This document shows positions 1 through 12,376 of a stretch of 64,000 nucleotides of DNA, piece by piece. Below the pieces are notes generated by a model, which had not been told where the DNA came from, made no database searches, and saw only the letters and a program-made list of their open reading frames with translations. The first letter of the stretch is position 1. Each line of letters starts with the position of its first letter. Source of the DNA: Chlorokybus atmophyticus (Eukaryota > Streptophyta > Chlorokybophyceae > Chlorokybales > Chlorokybaceae); the NCBI GenBank assembly GCA_009103225.1, contig RHPI01001965.1:398676-462675 (forward strand), given 5' to 3'. The translations under genes were made by a program, and so were the position numbers.

Positions 1-170
1 ATATATATATATATGCATGCTTCATAATCGAGAGTCAAAATTCGCGATTTTGTCATAATCACATATCGAGAAACGCATATATATCTGGGATATATGTTAT
101 TTACATAATAACAATTAAGACCCTAACACAATACTATTTATGTTAATGATTTTATGGATAGCTTCTAATG

Positions 171-338
171 AAAGCCAGCCTTATGCAGCCTTATGTAGGA
201 TAAACATCTTTGCAATTACACTAAAAACTTCTATTAAAACCGTTTACAATAACATCATTGCAACCACCATTTGCTAATATAAGCTTGGTTAACCACAAAC
301 GCCGCAAATGCCGGCTTTGCAACATTGATACGCGTTTG
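171..338. repeat. diverged direct repeat, copy 1
   Basis: About 165 bp matches 758-926 in the same orientation with scattered substitutions and small indels. Shared blocks include AAAGCCAGC, GATAAACATCTTTGCAA, ACATCATTG, CACCATTTGCTAA, TTGGTTAAC, ATGCCGGC and ACGCG, all in the same order. It is probably a dispersed repeat family member. Confidence 0.7.
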
Positions 339-757
339 CGTTCACCAGGTGCGGCATCTCGAGTATTGCTCGCCAGCATCTTGCGCATAGCGGCACCTCT
401 CGCACATCAGTGACACCCACTAGGTGAAGAACTGGCTGAGCGTGAAGGCAAAGCCGTTGCAACTGTGCATGCTTCATCCTCTTCTTCATTATTGGAACAT
501 CGGCGGCAACATCAGCAATGCGACTGGTCCTCAATAAATCTGGCTCGCCTCGGCAAACATGTCAAAGCAATAAGCGCACGGGTCCACCCAACTGCGCCCA
601 ACCGCATCGTGCGCTTGAAGAACATAACGCAGATCGTGAGGGTTGTCAAGCAGATGTAAGACTTGACAGATTGTCCTGCTTACAAGAGACGCTTCCAGCG
701 CGCTTTGCACTTCTTTACTACAAGCTACCCGCCTTTTGCTCGTAAACGTATCCGTAG

Positions 758-926
758 AAAGCCAGCTTTATGTAGCCTTGCATAAGATAAACATCTTTGC
801 AACAACAAATACATTTAAAGCCGTTTATAATTACATCATTGTAATCACCATTTGCTAAATAATCTTTGGTTAACGCAAACGCGTATCTATGTGTCGCAAT
901 GCCGGCATTGCGACATTGGTACGCGC
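758..926. repeat. diverged direct repeat, copy 2
   Basis: Second copy of the repeat at 171-338, about 587 bp downstream. The block order is the same, with insertions near the right end around the ATGCCGGC block. Confidence 0.7.
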
Positions 927-966
927 TGCATCTCGTTCGAACACATTGCAAGCTCTGAAATTTATT

Positions 967-1016
967 GGCTATGCGATAATGGCGATGGTGAAAACCATCG
1001 CCATAATCGCATAGCC
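967..1016. repeat. 23-bp-arm inverted repeat (hairpin)
   Basis: Two 23-nt arms, reading GGCTATGCGAT.. on the left and ..ATCGCATAGCC on the right, are separated by a 4-nt GAAA loop and differ at one position. It begins about 40 bp after the second direct-repeat copy and may be part of the same repeat family or a small foldback element. Confidence 0.8.
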
Positions 1017-1916
1017 ATATAGTTAAATGCTTGGTAGCTGACCCCACTCTTGCTGCAGCAGGTTTGGCGCCGGGCAGCACGTTACACATCTGCTAGCAAG
1101 CTAGTTTAACTCTTGCATACCAGCCACATATGCACGTCTACATAGCCACATTGATTAGGACGCCTTTCAAGAGGTTATAACTGCTGACTTTGTATGCAAA
1201 ATCGCTTGATAAGGGTGTCATTAATGTCATTAGTCTCTGCTTGCGTTTGAATTGCTTCCAATTTCTCGTTCATGCCACAACGTTAGCATGGCTTTGATAC
1301 TCGAAGTACGTCTCAACCATCAGGATGTTGGAAAACTCTTTTGGCATGTACATAGTTGGTGTTGACATCGCTTTTATTGCCTTGGCCTTTCAAGTTGCAT
1401 TCAAAGCCAAGCAAAGCTTCCACAATAGGATGCACTATGTGCACCCTCTTTTACCATATTGCTTTGACATCGCCGATTCGTTTGCGAAGCATTTACATCG
1501 CGCTTTGTTGCAATTATGCTTTGTATAGCTTGATGTCACATCCAAATCGGGTGCACCCAATAGTAATAATACTATTGCAAAGACATCAATGCCAACTTAT
1601 GTAGTGCATTTTACACAAGCTATTGTCATAGTCATTCATGACTGCGAAACCCTTGACACGCAATTTGCTATTGAACTGCAAACATGCTAACACATTTGTA
1701 TGACGGACTAACTATCAGTTCCGAACTGATAGGAGTCCTTAAATGATGCGTCAGCTAATCGTGATATGCAATAGTCATATGCAAACTGGATGCGATGCAC
1801 AACCGATAAGCGCTTACACGTGTTTAAACTGCAGCACACACGATTTGTATACAAAGCATAAATGAAAACATGGGATAACTCGTAAAGCACTGCATCATAA
1901 CATTTGCATTGCACAA

Positions 1917-1944
1917 GGGGGGGGGGTGGGGGGGGGGGGGGGGG
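1917..1944. repeat. G-run, interrupted once
   Basis: A run of G broken by one T at 1927. It is a candidate G-quadruplex and length-unstable site, in non-coding DNA. Confidence 0.85.
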
Positions 1945-3328
1945 TAGGGGTATATCATTGTATAATTGTATGTTGCTTATTGAACATATGCATGAGTGTT
2001 GTGGACTTCATGCAAAGGCGACTGTCAAACCCAAAACAGTCACTTCTAAGCATGCAACTTGTATGCTCCAAAACAAAACGAGTAAGTATGCTGAAGATAC
2101 TCATTGAGATGGTACAACTGCGTGCATAGGCACTGCCGTCAATGTTGCTGCTAATGCTTTACTTTCTTATCTCCGTAGTCTTTTACTTTGTGCTCGTCAA
2201 TATAAATTTTTTGATAATTGCAATTGTTTATACTTATACAAGAGTTTAAAACAACCTTGTTGCTTACGGCGATACACATATAAAATAACCCATGTGTACA
2301 TGATATTGTATGTTGAATGCATTGAGGAACGTTATATGTTTATGGCGCAAATGACTTAATTATTACATAATTTTGGTTAATTACGTATACAATGGAATGC
2401 AAGAAAAATCGATGACTTCCATTGTGGCATGCACACTGTTTATAGAACAAAAGTTTCGTCTTATGCACATCTTTATTTAAGCACATAACCGCATAAAATA
2501 ATGGTGTCTTAAAACGAGGTTTAACTGCACGTGAACATGGGCCGCTTGCATGCATGTGTACATGGTATGCAAAGTGTTGTTGCGTTCACACGTATACTCA
2601 TTAATTCCCGGAGAACATTTGATGGACGCCATGTGATCGACTTTTGCAAAGTAAGGAAACATCATGATGAGGACGCTATAGACGGCACTCAGGCCGTCCG
2701 ATCAAGCCGTCATGCCGTTACATAGCGCGCGTGAGTCCTGCACGCAACATGCTGAAATCACATTGTATTCATCGTTCTAGGCAATGACGGTAAGAATAAG
2801 CGTGCAATCACATAATAAACACATATTTTTTACTAGCAATGGCAATAGTGACAGTATTGAAAACGTTCGTCTATATTTCAAGACCACCAGGGCAGGGCCA
2901 ATAACGGGTCGGTGTGCAAGATAAGCGGGCTACAGGTAAAATGCTCGGGGAGGCCGCAACATCTTCCTTGGAGAACACAGTGCCGGGGAGGGGCGACCTC
3001 CCACCATCCACGTAGCGTGCGCGTCCTCCCACTACAGCTAATTGCTACACACCAATACATATCGGCGCGCACACATTCGCGTCATTGCATATAATCTACA
3101 CACACCAGTCACATGCACAGCATTGCATATTTTCTACACCATGCACAATCTTCGCAACCACTTCCACACCTGCCCTCATTCAACATCCGGTACAGCCTTC
3201 ACATGTCGGAGACTTTCAAATTGTCATATTGATGCGCACGGATCGCTACCAATGTGACAGCTTTAAGCAGCAGTGGTGCCCACAACCTTGACCTAAATGC
3301 CAGAAGCACATTGCACACTTCAACACAG

Positions 3329-5967
3329 CTAACCAATAATTATGTAAACACTGGGATCTGCGCCTGGTCTATGGGCTGAAACCTCACGTTGGGTCGTTGT
3401 CGCGGCTGTGAAGGTGGGTTTGTGTCCGTCTACGAAATGCAGGTTGTTTGAGACAGCTATGTGTCGATCATGATGAAGGGTGTTGCTGTGATGTGTTGTA
3501 TGCAATCTGCAAATGGTATGTACCTTCTTGAAGGCAAACACAAGGTACAAGTAGGCTGCATCCCATTCTTCGTAGGACAGCCTTGACCCTCGCCCTGTGA
3601 AAATGGCAATCACACCACAGATGTTGTGCTTGTGCCACCGACCGAGACGGCCATGCGCATGCTCATACCCCTGTGCTCGATGACGCTCATGCCCTGCATC
3701 ATCTTGCTATACTCCGTGTTGCCCTTCATGTCGTTGAAGAACTCGTGGAAGTTGGCCCGCAGCACAAGCTCCAACCCGTACTGCACGCACAACAATGAAC
3801 AGCTTTGAGCCAATCAACATGCACTGCAGTGCCTGTTCAACATCCATGCCATGCATCTAGAGACAGACTTGATAAATAAGCGAATATGCAGCGTACTTCT
3901 TCTGCAAGTGCCGCCAACGTCTCAAAGTGCACCAAGTACTCTGGTAAGCCCGACACAGCATCCTGCAGGTGTAAGTGGAGGATTGCTTTACTGATTTCCT
4001 GAAGTGCTTTGTGTAACAATTGGCATTACCAATCTTGTCATAAGCCACGCAAGTATACGTACAGCTAGTGTGAAGGCGTACATGATGCCGTACGGATCGT
4101 CATCAGGGAAGATCTACAGGTGCAACGACATAGGCGGATCAACACACAATGCCGGTGTTGTTGTTTGGCACAATGCTGCTGGCATGGCCAACCTTGTCAG
4201 CGTGCCGGTCGTCAAACCTTATGTGATAGATAGAGTTGCCAAACTCCAGCCCAGGCACTGTTAGGCACCATGCTAGCGTTAACATGATTGCCACCATTCA
4301 CGAGCTGGTAGGTAATAATGCCAGCTGGCACCAGATAGCAACTACCACTTGATGCAATACTTGAACAAGTGTAACTGGCAGAGATGATCAGGAGAAACAA
4401 CCTTGCCTGAGCGCAACTTCCGCACAATGACGTTGGCATCTGGTATTGTCCCGATGAAGTAACCTCCGGGTCGCATGAGCGAGGATATGCTCCGAAGCGC
4501 CTTGCGCACCCTCCCCTCATTTGCAAACGCATAGTGGAAGGCAAACTGTCAGGCAAATTTGGCTTACTGGCATGCAACACAAATTTGCGAGTGCTGTTGA
4601 TTTACCTACCTGACAGTTGCACACGTCAAACGGCGCGTCTTCCGTAAGTATTTCGTTCATCGGCACCTGTATATGGATGGCAACTAGATGCTATTGTTAT
4701 AAGCATTGCAGCAAACACACTGCATGCACGACAGTGTTTGCTTTTTGCCAGCAGGCTTTGCACAACAGCCTGAAGTTACGTGCAGCACGTCACTGCCAGC
4801 AGACGGCATTTGCTGAACATTCTAAGCATCTTGGCCAGAATCGTACCTGTGTAGTATCAGCAACATAAAGCTTGGCAGGAAAGCTCAGTGGCCGTTGAAA
4901 CTTGTTGTACCGATCTGCAGCGTCATACACCTGTCATAGAGCAGTAAGAGAGCTCTCATACAACACAGCAATGCAATAGCTCAATCACAGCATGTGCCAT
5001 GCCCCACTCACCGACCCTTGCGCAATGTCCACGCCTACGTAGTAACTTATTCGTGCCTTCTCAAACTTCATGAAATCACCCCCCTGTGTGTAATGGAGAT
5101 TGACTCCCTGGACAATGCCCTTAACGCACAACTTGCTCATTATCTATTGCAAACAACAATACCTTGCCGCAGCACCAGTCCAAGACTGCATCGTTTCTCT
5201 TGACATACTTGTGGATGAGGACGCTCTTGATCTGCGACGCAAACTAGTGAGTCCTTTGCCTAAACAATGTTGCAAACGACATCTATTTGCGTGGCAGCAG
5301 CGCAACATGTGTGCACACCAACAATGCGAAGCAGCTTTGGGATTGAAGTACCCAGTTGTTAAGGCTCTTGAGGTGCAGTATGGGGCTGTTCAGTCTCTGC
5401 TCGCGGGGCACGTTCTCACGTGCACTGTAGTGGTGCGCCACAGCTTGGGGCAAATAATCAGCGGCTGCACACAGCAGTTCCACACTCAGTGTTTGTCATG
5501 CAGTGTACATAACTACAACCGCCCTCTCGTCAATTACTGGTTGACGAAAAAATCTGTGCATGCCACTCGCTCCCATGCATGCACGCACGCACGAACACAC
5601 ACATGCACACACATGCGTACGCAGACAGCGATGCAGCTACACTTCGCCGTGATTCAAAGATTGTTGCTAACTTTAGCTGTATTTGTTGACCATCCCTCAG
5701 GCTTAACAAAATGCATAAAGTGTTCCTTCAGCCCAATCCATGAAGTACTCAACATCAAGCTGCCAATTGACAGTCACGTTTACAGTCACATTTGCTTTAA
5801 GTATGTTGCTCAGACGAGGCAAGTACTGCTTGTTGACGCAGTCCTAAACAAAAGAGTAGGCACCGGACAAAACACAAATTATAGGCTCAAACCTCACCAT
5901 CCGACTCTTGGCGCTGCTGCTTGGAGCGCAGCTCGTCGCCCTGTGTGTAGGCAGCTGCACGCTTCAT
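3329..5967 (-). CDS. RNMT: mRNA cap guanine-N7 methyltransferase (intron-containing)
   Basis: This enzyme transfers a methyl group from S-adenosylmethionine to the cap guanine N7 of nuclear pre-mRNA. Exon 1 starts at ATG 5967 (MKRAAAYTQGDE..) and joins in phase at 5464 to a segment with AVAHHYSARENV and SPILHLKSLNNW. The SAM-binding exon at 5163-5243 reads VLDWCCGK. Later exons give the family signatures YYVGVDIAQGS, FAFHYAF and MRPGGYFIGTIPDANVI, then GLPEYLVHFETL and the C-terminal LSYEEWDAAYLYLVFAFKK near 3525-3590. About ten exons are implied. The last one is open to a stop at 3329-3331, but the family normally ends just after VFAFKK, so the true stop may be reached through another splice. 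The order and identity of the motifs leave little doubt about the family. It is divergent from the next gene. Confidence 0.9.
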
Positions 5968-6766
5968 TGTGCTTGCGTGCTTGTCACCAGCTGGCGGCTG
6001 TGACGCCTGTGGCTGGAACTGCACTTGCCAACCAAGCCTGCTTATGCCAACCAGCATAGATGGTGGAGTGGCGTAATGACCTCATTGTGGCCGGCTACTA
6101 TTTGTTAGGCGCTGTGTCTTCTATTCATCTGTTCCAGGAACGCAGTCAGACAAGCAACACGCATGGTACACGGTTGTGTAAAGTTGCATGTGGCCAAAAT
6201 GGCAGTCTTCAACGTAGCTTGATGGCCAATGTGCTCTGACTTCAGCAGCAAATTTTTGACTATGCTGTTGCTCGCTTACCAAGCAGTTGCACTGTCAAGT
6301 TGCCTTTCCACTGATTCTGTCACAGCCTTGACTAATTGATAACTTAATTGCATGTTCGCGCAGAGCAAACTCATCGTACTCAATGACTGAAACATGTCAA
6401 GACAACGCACTCGACGCAAACGCGTTGCAACCCACAGCTCTCTGCGTTGATCTTGCTAGAGGCGCTAGCTATGTCGTGTCTACTAATAGTTGAAATGGGT
6501 TTACGTTGCGCTCGGCTAGTGACACGGCTGTTAACAAGCTATTGGTGCTCAACAACTGGACTAGCTCACAGAAGTTCACTTGTCCACGACATGCTGAGAA
6601 TCCATCAGCTGGTGCCATGAACAGCACCAGTTGAGGACGAAATCTCCGTCACAGCAAAGCACACGCAGAACAAGCTGCAAAACCTTGGTTGAGCACGTAC
6701 GAAGCGCCGTCTCCCAGAGCTCGCTCCCAACGCAGCACCCAGCTCCTGGCAGCTACAGGGCGACGA

Positions 6767-6799
6767 CCACCACCACCACCACCACCACCACCACCACCT
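6767..6799. repeat. (CCA)n trinucleotide microsatellite
   Basis: An uninterrupted CCA/CAC run just upstream of the gene starting at 6898. It lies in the shared upstream region between that gene and the cap methyltransferase. Confidence 0.9.
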
Positions 6800-6897
6800 C
6801 CTCCTCCGCGACTCCTTCTTGCCTCCGCCGCCGCCACTCCTCCAACTACCTACTACTGTACTGCCTGGCGTAGTCACGCAGGCGCTGTGAGTGCATA

Positions 6898-9301
6898 ATG
6901 GATGCAGCTGGTGTCATTGGCGGTGTCGCCACCGTCAGCGCAGCTGCGCAGACAGCCAGGCTTCGGCCTGGTGGGGTGCCTGCAGAGCTGCGGCGGCGAT
7001 GTCGGGCTGAACCACCTGGTGGAGCACGCTTGGGGGATCGTGGATGTGCCTGCCTTTCATGGCAACGGCAAGTGTGTGTATGCTGCCTAAACAATGGCTC
7101 TTGCTCTTGCTTGCCGCATTGCTGCTTGCTTATTGTAAAATGTATATACGACGAGTGCACGGAGGTATAGTTGGTTCTAAAGTGTTTGCAAACAAGGCTG
7201 CTGAAGCAGCACGCACACATTGTGTTGCCAGATGGAAAATTAGCGCACATGCGCTAAGCATGCAAGCATGGTTACAGTCCGGGAATGCCTCTTGATGTCT
7301 AGTTGTGCTTTTTCACATGCAGGCATTCATGCATGTGCAAGCGTACTAGTGCACAAGTCACACTCTTACAGCCAGTCTTTTGCGCTGAGCAGTTCATGCA
7401 AGCAGCATGTCAAGCCCCTCGCGTGCCATTCAACTTCGTCCGATCACAATGGTGACAATCGCAACGCAAAGCACAACTACCAGAATGAGGAGGAAGGCAA
7501 GGACGATGATGAAGATGACAGGCACAAGACCAACCCACCCTGGGAGATCACGTACGCCCCCGGGTTCACCGCTGCAGACCTGGAGCAGGACAAGGGATGG
7601 TTTGAAGAGGAGGGCTTTGATGACGAGGTGAGGACTGACATCGTCATCATCACTTGAAGTTGTGCAGTTTTGATACAAAGCCACAACATACGCAGGAGGT
7701 GTGGGATGATGATGACCTACCGTATGTGCCCCAGCCATCCGGCTATGAGGGTGGCTTTGCTTACATGGATGATGTCACACTCCAGTCCGAGAGCACCGAC
7801 CTGCTTGAGATTGTGCCTGCGCCAGAAATACCACAAGAAGGTGGGGCTTGGTTCCAGGAGTCTGCAACTGGTTGAGTACTTGTACAGCATTGCATGTGCG
7901 TATTTGCATTCAGGCACTCACACGCACACATGCACACACCCGTGTGAGCGTGTGCCCGCAAGCACACGCTGCAAGCAGGCGCGGGCGCGGGCGCATGTAC
8001 ACATACATGCAAACAAGCGCACAGACACAGTAATCAACAAGACGCCAACTCGCGCATGCATGCACATGTGTACGATGACATAATCATGCACAAAATCCAT
8101 CAGCGCGCGTGCCCTGTGCTGCGTCCGCGTGCGCGCACGCACACATGCAAGCGCGCCTGTATGTATACGTGGCTCCCGTAAGCAAAGCTGTCTGCTTGTG
8201 TGCATGTGCAAGACTTGCTCCATGTTGTGCGTGTGTCCATGTTGTGGCATATGCACTTACTCTTGGTTGGACCATTGCATGCTCAGCGGTGGAACTGAGG
8301 CAGAGGGTAGAGCGGTTGACGTACGCGCTGAAGGACGACCTGCCGGGTCCGTGTCATGTCGCGAGTGGTGGACCAGACAAGGACGTGTACGCCCTTGGCC
8401 TGCTCCACACCCGCATGCAATACCAAGACCCCTTCATCTGCCTCCCCACCTCTCAAGCGTAAGCAGGCGGTATTGCATGTGGTTTGGCTTACGAATACAG
8501 GCACACACGCATGCGTGTAAAAACACACATATGAGAGCATTCTTAATTGGAGAACAAAGCTAGCTATGTATCAACGAGTATGTTTACTTGTATGTCCTTT
8601 GAGTTTGGCAGTTACCACAACTATATGCATGCACTCGGGCTGAGTGGCGCGAGCATAGATTTGGATGAGATTTACTACAGCAGGCGAGCAGACACACCCG
8701 GTACGCAAACAGTTTATACACGCCCCCTTTCCCCATATATGGTCTAACATCATTGTTTGGTGCTTGGGTTGCTGTTTCAACGTGCAGCTTTACAATTTGC
8801 AGAATCTTCTGCAGACACGCAGTGGGTACACGCCTGGTGGACGCTTCTACTACCCAAAGACGAGTCATCAACATCATCATCATCATCGCCATCATCATCA
8901 CAACAAGCTGACCACAGTAGTGTGGATGATAATGATGACGAAGACAACGGGACTGGTGTTGGCAGCCACGAAGTAGAAAGGGAGCAAAATTATGATGACG
9001 GCAACCATGTTGGCACCGGGAGGAGGAAGCGCTTCTCGCATATCAAGAAGCCGCCGCCACCTCCTTACCGTGGACTAAAAGTGTACGGCGAGACTGTCTA
9101 CTCTATGCAGCGAGACGGAAAGGTGCTGCTGTTGAGGATGAATTGTTGTGCGCATGGATGTATTGATTGACTGTCATACAGGTCGATAGCATGCAAGTCA
9201 CGTGGGTGAACCCCCCGCCCGATGATGAGGGAGCCACGGAGGTGGTGCGCAAGCGCCTCAGCGAGATGGTTAATGCCACATGGTCAAAACCTCAGGAGTA
9301 A
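6898..9301 (+). CDS. uncharacterised acidic protein, 428 aa over 7 exons
   Basis: I do not recognise the family. Seven exons fit in phase: 6898-7071, 7406-7627, 7696-7870, 8287-8458, 8612-8700, 8788-9122 and 9182-9301, with TAA at 9299-9301. The N-terminus is rich in Ala and Arg (MDAAGVIGGVATVSAAAQ..), which could be an organelle-targeting leader. Residues 60-190 are very acidic (EEEGKDDDEDD, GWFEEEGFDDE, VWDDDDLPY). Residues about 310-335 are a Ser/Asp tract. Near the C-terminus are basic GRRKRFSHIKK and PPPPPYRGLKVYGETVYSM, ending EMVNATWSKPQE. A TGTAA motif at 9393-9397 could be its polyadenylation signal. The acidic/basic layout and leader would suit a nucleic-acid-associated organelle protein, but this is only an inference. 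The first exon is the least certain part. Confidence 0.6.
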
Positions 9302-9392
9302 GCACCGGAAAGAACGCATGGCTTTTGTGTGCAGCGCTTTTATACAAGTCCATAGCTTCCTGCTAGCTACAGGCGGTCACAGGTATTCTGCG

Positions 9393-9397
9393 TGTAA
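9393..9397 (+). promoter_or_regulatory. candidate polyadenylation signal TGTAA
   Basis: TGTAA lies 92 bp after the stop of the acidic-protein gene. TGTAA is the usual green-algal signal, but a 5-mer match is weak evidence. Confidence 0.35.
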
Positions 9398-9592
9398 GAC
9401 AGTCTGAGCAGTGTGTATGTAACATCCAGACTGCTGTCGCTACAACTACATATGCTGTTGTGATCGACGCGAAGGTGCGAATGATAGTCAGTGCGGTTAA
9501 CACTAGTGTACTTGAGGTATGAAGGTCTCATTGGGCGTAATAACAATAGAGTCGTGTGAATCTCTGTGCGTCAGCTTGCATAAGCAATATCA

Positions 9593-10508
9593 TCATTCGG
9601 CTGCGGAGGGGTCCTGAATGACGATGAGGGTGAACTGGGGATCGGGCGCAACCATGATCTCGTGCGCGCGGGAGCGCAGACGGATGAACTGCAGGTCATT
9701 CTGCGGGTCCAGATCGCGCACTGCACTCCTCGCCATCGCCGCCAGCTGCGGTAGCAACCGCGCGTACTGCGCCGTCATCGCCGCCTGAACGAGATGTCAG
9801 TGCGCGCGCGTGCACGTGCGTGTGTGAGCGTGTGTGGGCGTGCACGCGTCTGTGCGAGCTCACGCAAGTATGGACAACCATGTATGTGTGCACATGAATA
9901 CATTCAAAAGGTCAATAAACAGCAAAAATGGTGCTTACATCGGCAGTCGTCCGAATGGGATTGCCTTCAGCGTCCACAATGATGGTTGCGAGCACGCCCT
10001 GTTGCACGCATGGTTGTGAACAATGACGCTGCTTCAGGCCAACACGAGCATTGCTGATGTGGTAGTGTAGAGACTCACCTTGTGGCCACTGATGCGTTGG
10101 AGCGTGGCCTCCACCTCCGACTGTTAACAGTAACGCAGTTCACACATTGTTTGCTTGCTTGTCATCTTTGTGCGTGGGTGCGTGCGTGCGTGTATGTTCC
10201 AGTGGATTGTTCCTTTGCTGTTTTTGACTTAGCAGCATACAACAACTACACATTGCTTGTTATTGGCCTCACGACAAAGTGCGGGTGAAAATGAGTGCTT
10301 ACATAAACAGCCCCCTAACTCCGGTTCATGCCTAAGAGGGCAACTGCTCTCAATCAGCAGGCAAGTCTTGCATTAATTCAAGGGCTGCGCTGGTAAACAC
10401 TCACTTTTGTACAACCTAAACACATTGTGATGCACGTGACCCAGCACGCTGCTACCCAGTCATTCCACGTAAGTCAATCACGCTGGTTGGGTGCAGGGCT
10501 CATACCAT
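9593..10508 (-). CDS. DYNLRB: dynein light chain, roadblock/LC7 type
   Basis: A small dynein subunit that dimerises on the dynein intermediate chains, in cytoplasmic and intraflagellar dyneins. Coding exons read [14 protein letters not shown] (10079-10120), [22 protein letters not shown] (about 9940-10000) and a last exon with [32 protein letters not shown] and [17 protein letters not shown], ending at TGA 9593-9595. The whole roadblock fold is covered and total length (about 97 aa) is typical. The initiator appears to be a one-codon exon: ATG at 10506-10508 in a GGCGCCATGG context, followed directly by a GTATGAG donor and spliced to the phase-0 exon at 10120. It is head-to-head with the small CxxC gene at 10888. 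Confidence 0.93.
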
Positions 10509-10887
10509 GGCGCCGTGCTGGTGCTCGAGTCAGAGCTTCTCCTTGGGCTGCCACGTCAGTTAATATTACGCTGGGCTACTCGTTGGTCGCCGTTAAATCT
10601 CCGCCTACCGGCCTGGCCCCGCCCCGCCGGGCCTGGTCCGGCGTGGCCTAACGCCGGCTCAGTTCGCAGTCGGGAATGCCAGTTGAAGTCCCTTTGGAGC
10701 GCACCGTAACCGCGATGCGAACCGCTGTTTCCAACAACCAAACGGAGCCGGTTTCGAGTGGTCCGTCCTTGTGATCCGGATCGTAAGGAAAACGTTTTCT
10801 TGATGATTGTTACCGCCGCTGCGGAGTGTTGCAATTTTGTCGAGGAGCGGCGGCGGCATTGTTGGCTGCTACAAACGCAAGTGACTA

Positions 10888-12376
10888 ATGGAGAAGGTAT
10901 GCAAAACATTGTGGTTATCTAACTGAAAGGGTAAACACACAAATTTGTTATAAAGCCACGCAAGTTGAAAATCCAACAGGGATTGTGTTACACACTGCAG
11001 GTGTTGGGTGAGGTTTGTACGCACTTACTGAGCAGGCCACACCTTCAGTGATATAATCTCTATGAATGATAAGCACATCATCACGGTTGATAAGCACTGG
11101 CAACAGCATACTCTATGCCGATTGTGGCATGACTGCTTTGCAATAGCCACTGTTGGTCCCTGTGATAGGTTGCTGCTCACTGTATCAATGTGCTTGTGCT
11201 CACCTGCGCATACAAACTGCGTGCGATTACATTACATTGGCATGTTGTGTCATTGGCTCAACCAGACGGTTAAGTTGTGTGTGCATGCGTGCGGACATAC
11301 ATGCAACGTACGTGAGCGTGTGTTGTCACAAATCAGCGTACATCCACTTGGTCTTGTGTGTGTGTAAGGTACTTGTCTTTATCAATGTATGAACTCGAGT
11401 CCAACGTACATAATCACCAACCCCGCAATCACAAGACTTCATGCATGTTTGGCATTGTCATCCAGGTGACGGTGGATCTGAAGCTGGAGTCGGATCACCT
11501 GGATTGGCTGGAGCGCATGGCAGTGAAGTATGCCCTGCCCGACCCCGGCAAGGCCCTGCGCATCTGCCTGCAGCACGTCCTCGCCAGCACAGCGAAGGAT
11601 CCTGCCTTTGAGCTTGTCGTCTTCAAGCAGGTGAGGCTGCTTGGACTGGAGCGGGGGTAATAGGTATACGTAGTTGCTTGACATGTGGTGTGTGTGTGCA
11701 CGAGTGTGTACATACATCCCAGATACCAATGTGTACATATTTGCAATAACTGTCCAGCGTATCACGTAACTTGTACTTCACTGATGCATGCACACACATA
11801 GAGAGCACGCACACACTCACGAGCGCATGCGTGTGTGCATATGGTATAGAGTTGGGTAAGTATTGCTCAGTCCTGCATAGTCATGCACATCCACGCATAC
11901 AATTGGCAATGCATGTAATGCCAAGGCGAGTATGCTCTTGCATGTCGCTGACACGTGTGTGCAATGCAGATCAGATGCCTACATTGCTCCAACAAGAACA
12001 AGAGTGTCGTGCCGTTTTCTATTGACACCGCGGTGAGTTAATGGGCTAGCGTCGATGTGGATTGTGGGGACTGGATGGAGAGCATCCCGCAATGATGCTG
12101 ACTGCCATGGTTTGCAAACAGCACCTAGATATGCTTGAGAAAGCCAAGGCTACATACCAGCTCAGAGACGTGTCAAAGGTGTGCATTGATCTTGCTGCAT
12201 TAACTGCAGCAATGTCCACCACCGTTAATAGTGTTTGGTATGTTTTGCACAGTACACTATCAAAACAGTAAATCTATTGGCAGGCTGCACGCATCGTACT
12301 CGATTACTCCAGTGATGAGGCCGATGAAGCCACGCTCTTTGGTGTGGTGCGCTGCCGCGGCTGCGACAAGTGCTGA
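10888..12376 (+). CDS. small protein with two tandem helix-CxxC repeats, 128 aa
   Basis: Unrecognised family. Five phase-0 exons are supported: 10888-10896 (only MEK), 11466-11630, 11970-12032, 12122-12178 and 12284-12376 (TGA). The protein is an internal duplication. HLDWLERMAVKYALPDPGKA followed by LRICLQHVL aligns with HLDMLEKAKATYQLRDVSKA followed by ARIVLDYSS. Each half is followed by a beta-like stretch and a cysteine pair: RCLHC after the first, RCRGC (plus a terminal Cys) after the second. The helix pattern resembles ribbon-helix-helix proteins, and the four paired cysteines could bind one zinc. DNA or RNA binding is an inference only. The 380 bp between it and the roadblock start codon would be a shared promoter. 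Confidence 0.75.

Larger units (their letters stand above)
1..3328. other. repeat-containing non-coding region
   Basis: No reading frame here shows a recognisable domain or a consistent splice pattern. The stretch begins with an AT microsatellite, is fairly AT-rich, and contains a diverged direct repeat, a long hairpin and a G-run, listed separately. The nearest gene is the cap methyltransferase on the minus strand, whose 3' end lies at the right edge. Confidence 0.5.

Noticed and set aside
5100-6059. 319-codon plus-strand frame
   Set aside because: It lies antisense to well-supported cap methyltransferase exons and contains no domain.
6605-6898. Open frames rich in Gly, Trp or Thr around 6.7 kb on both strands
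   Set aside because: They arise from the CCA microsatellite and have no domain.
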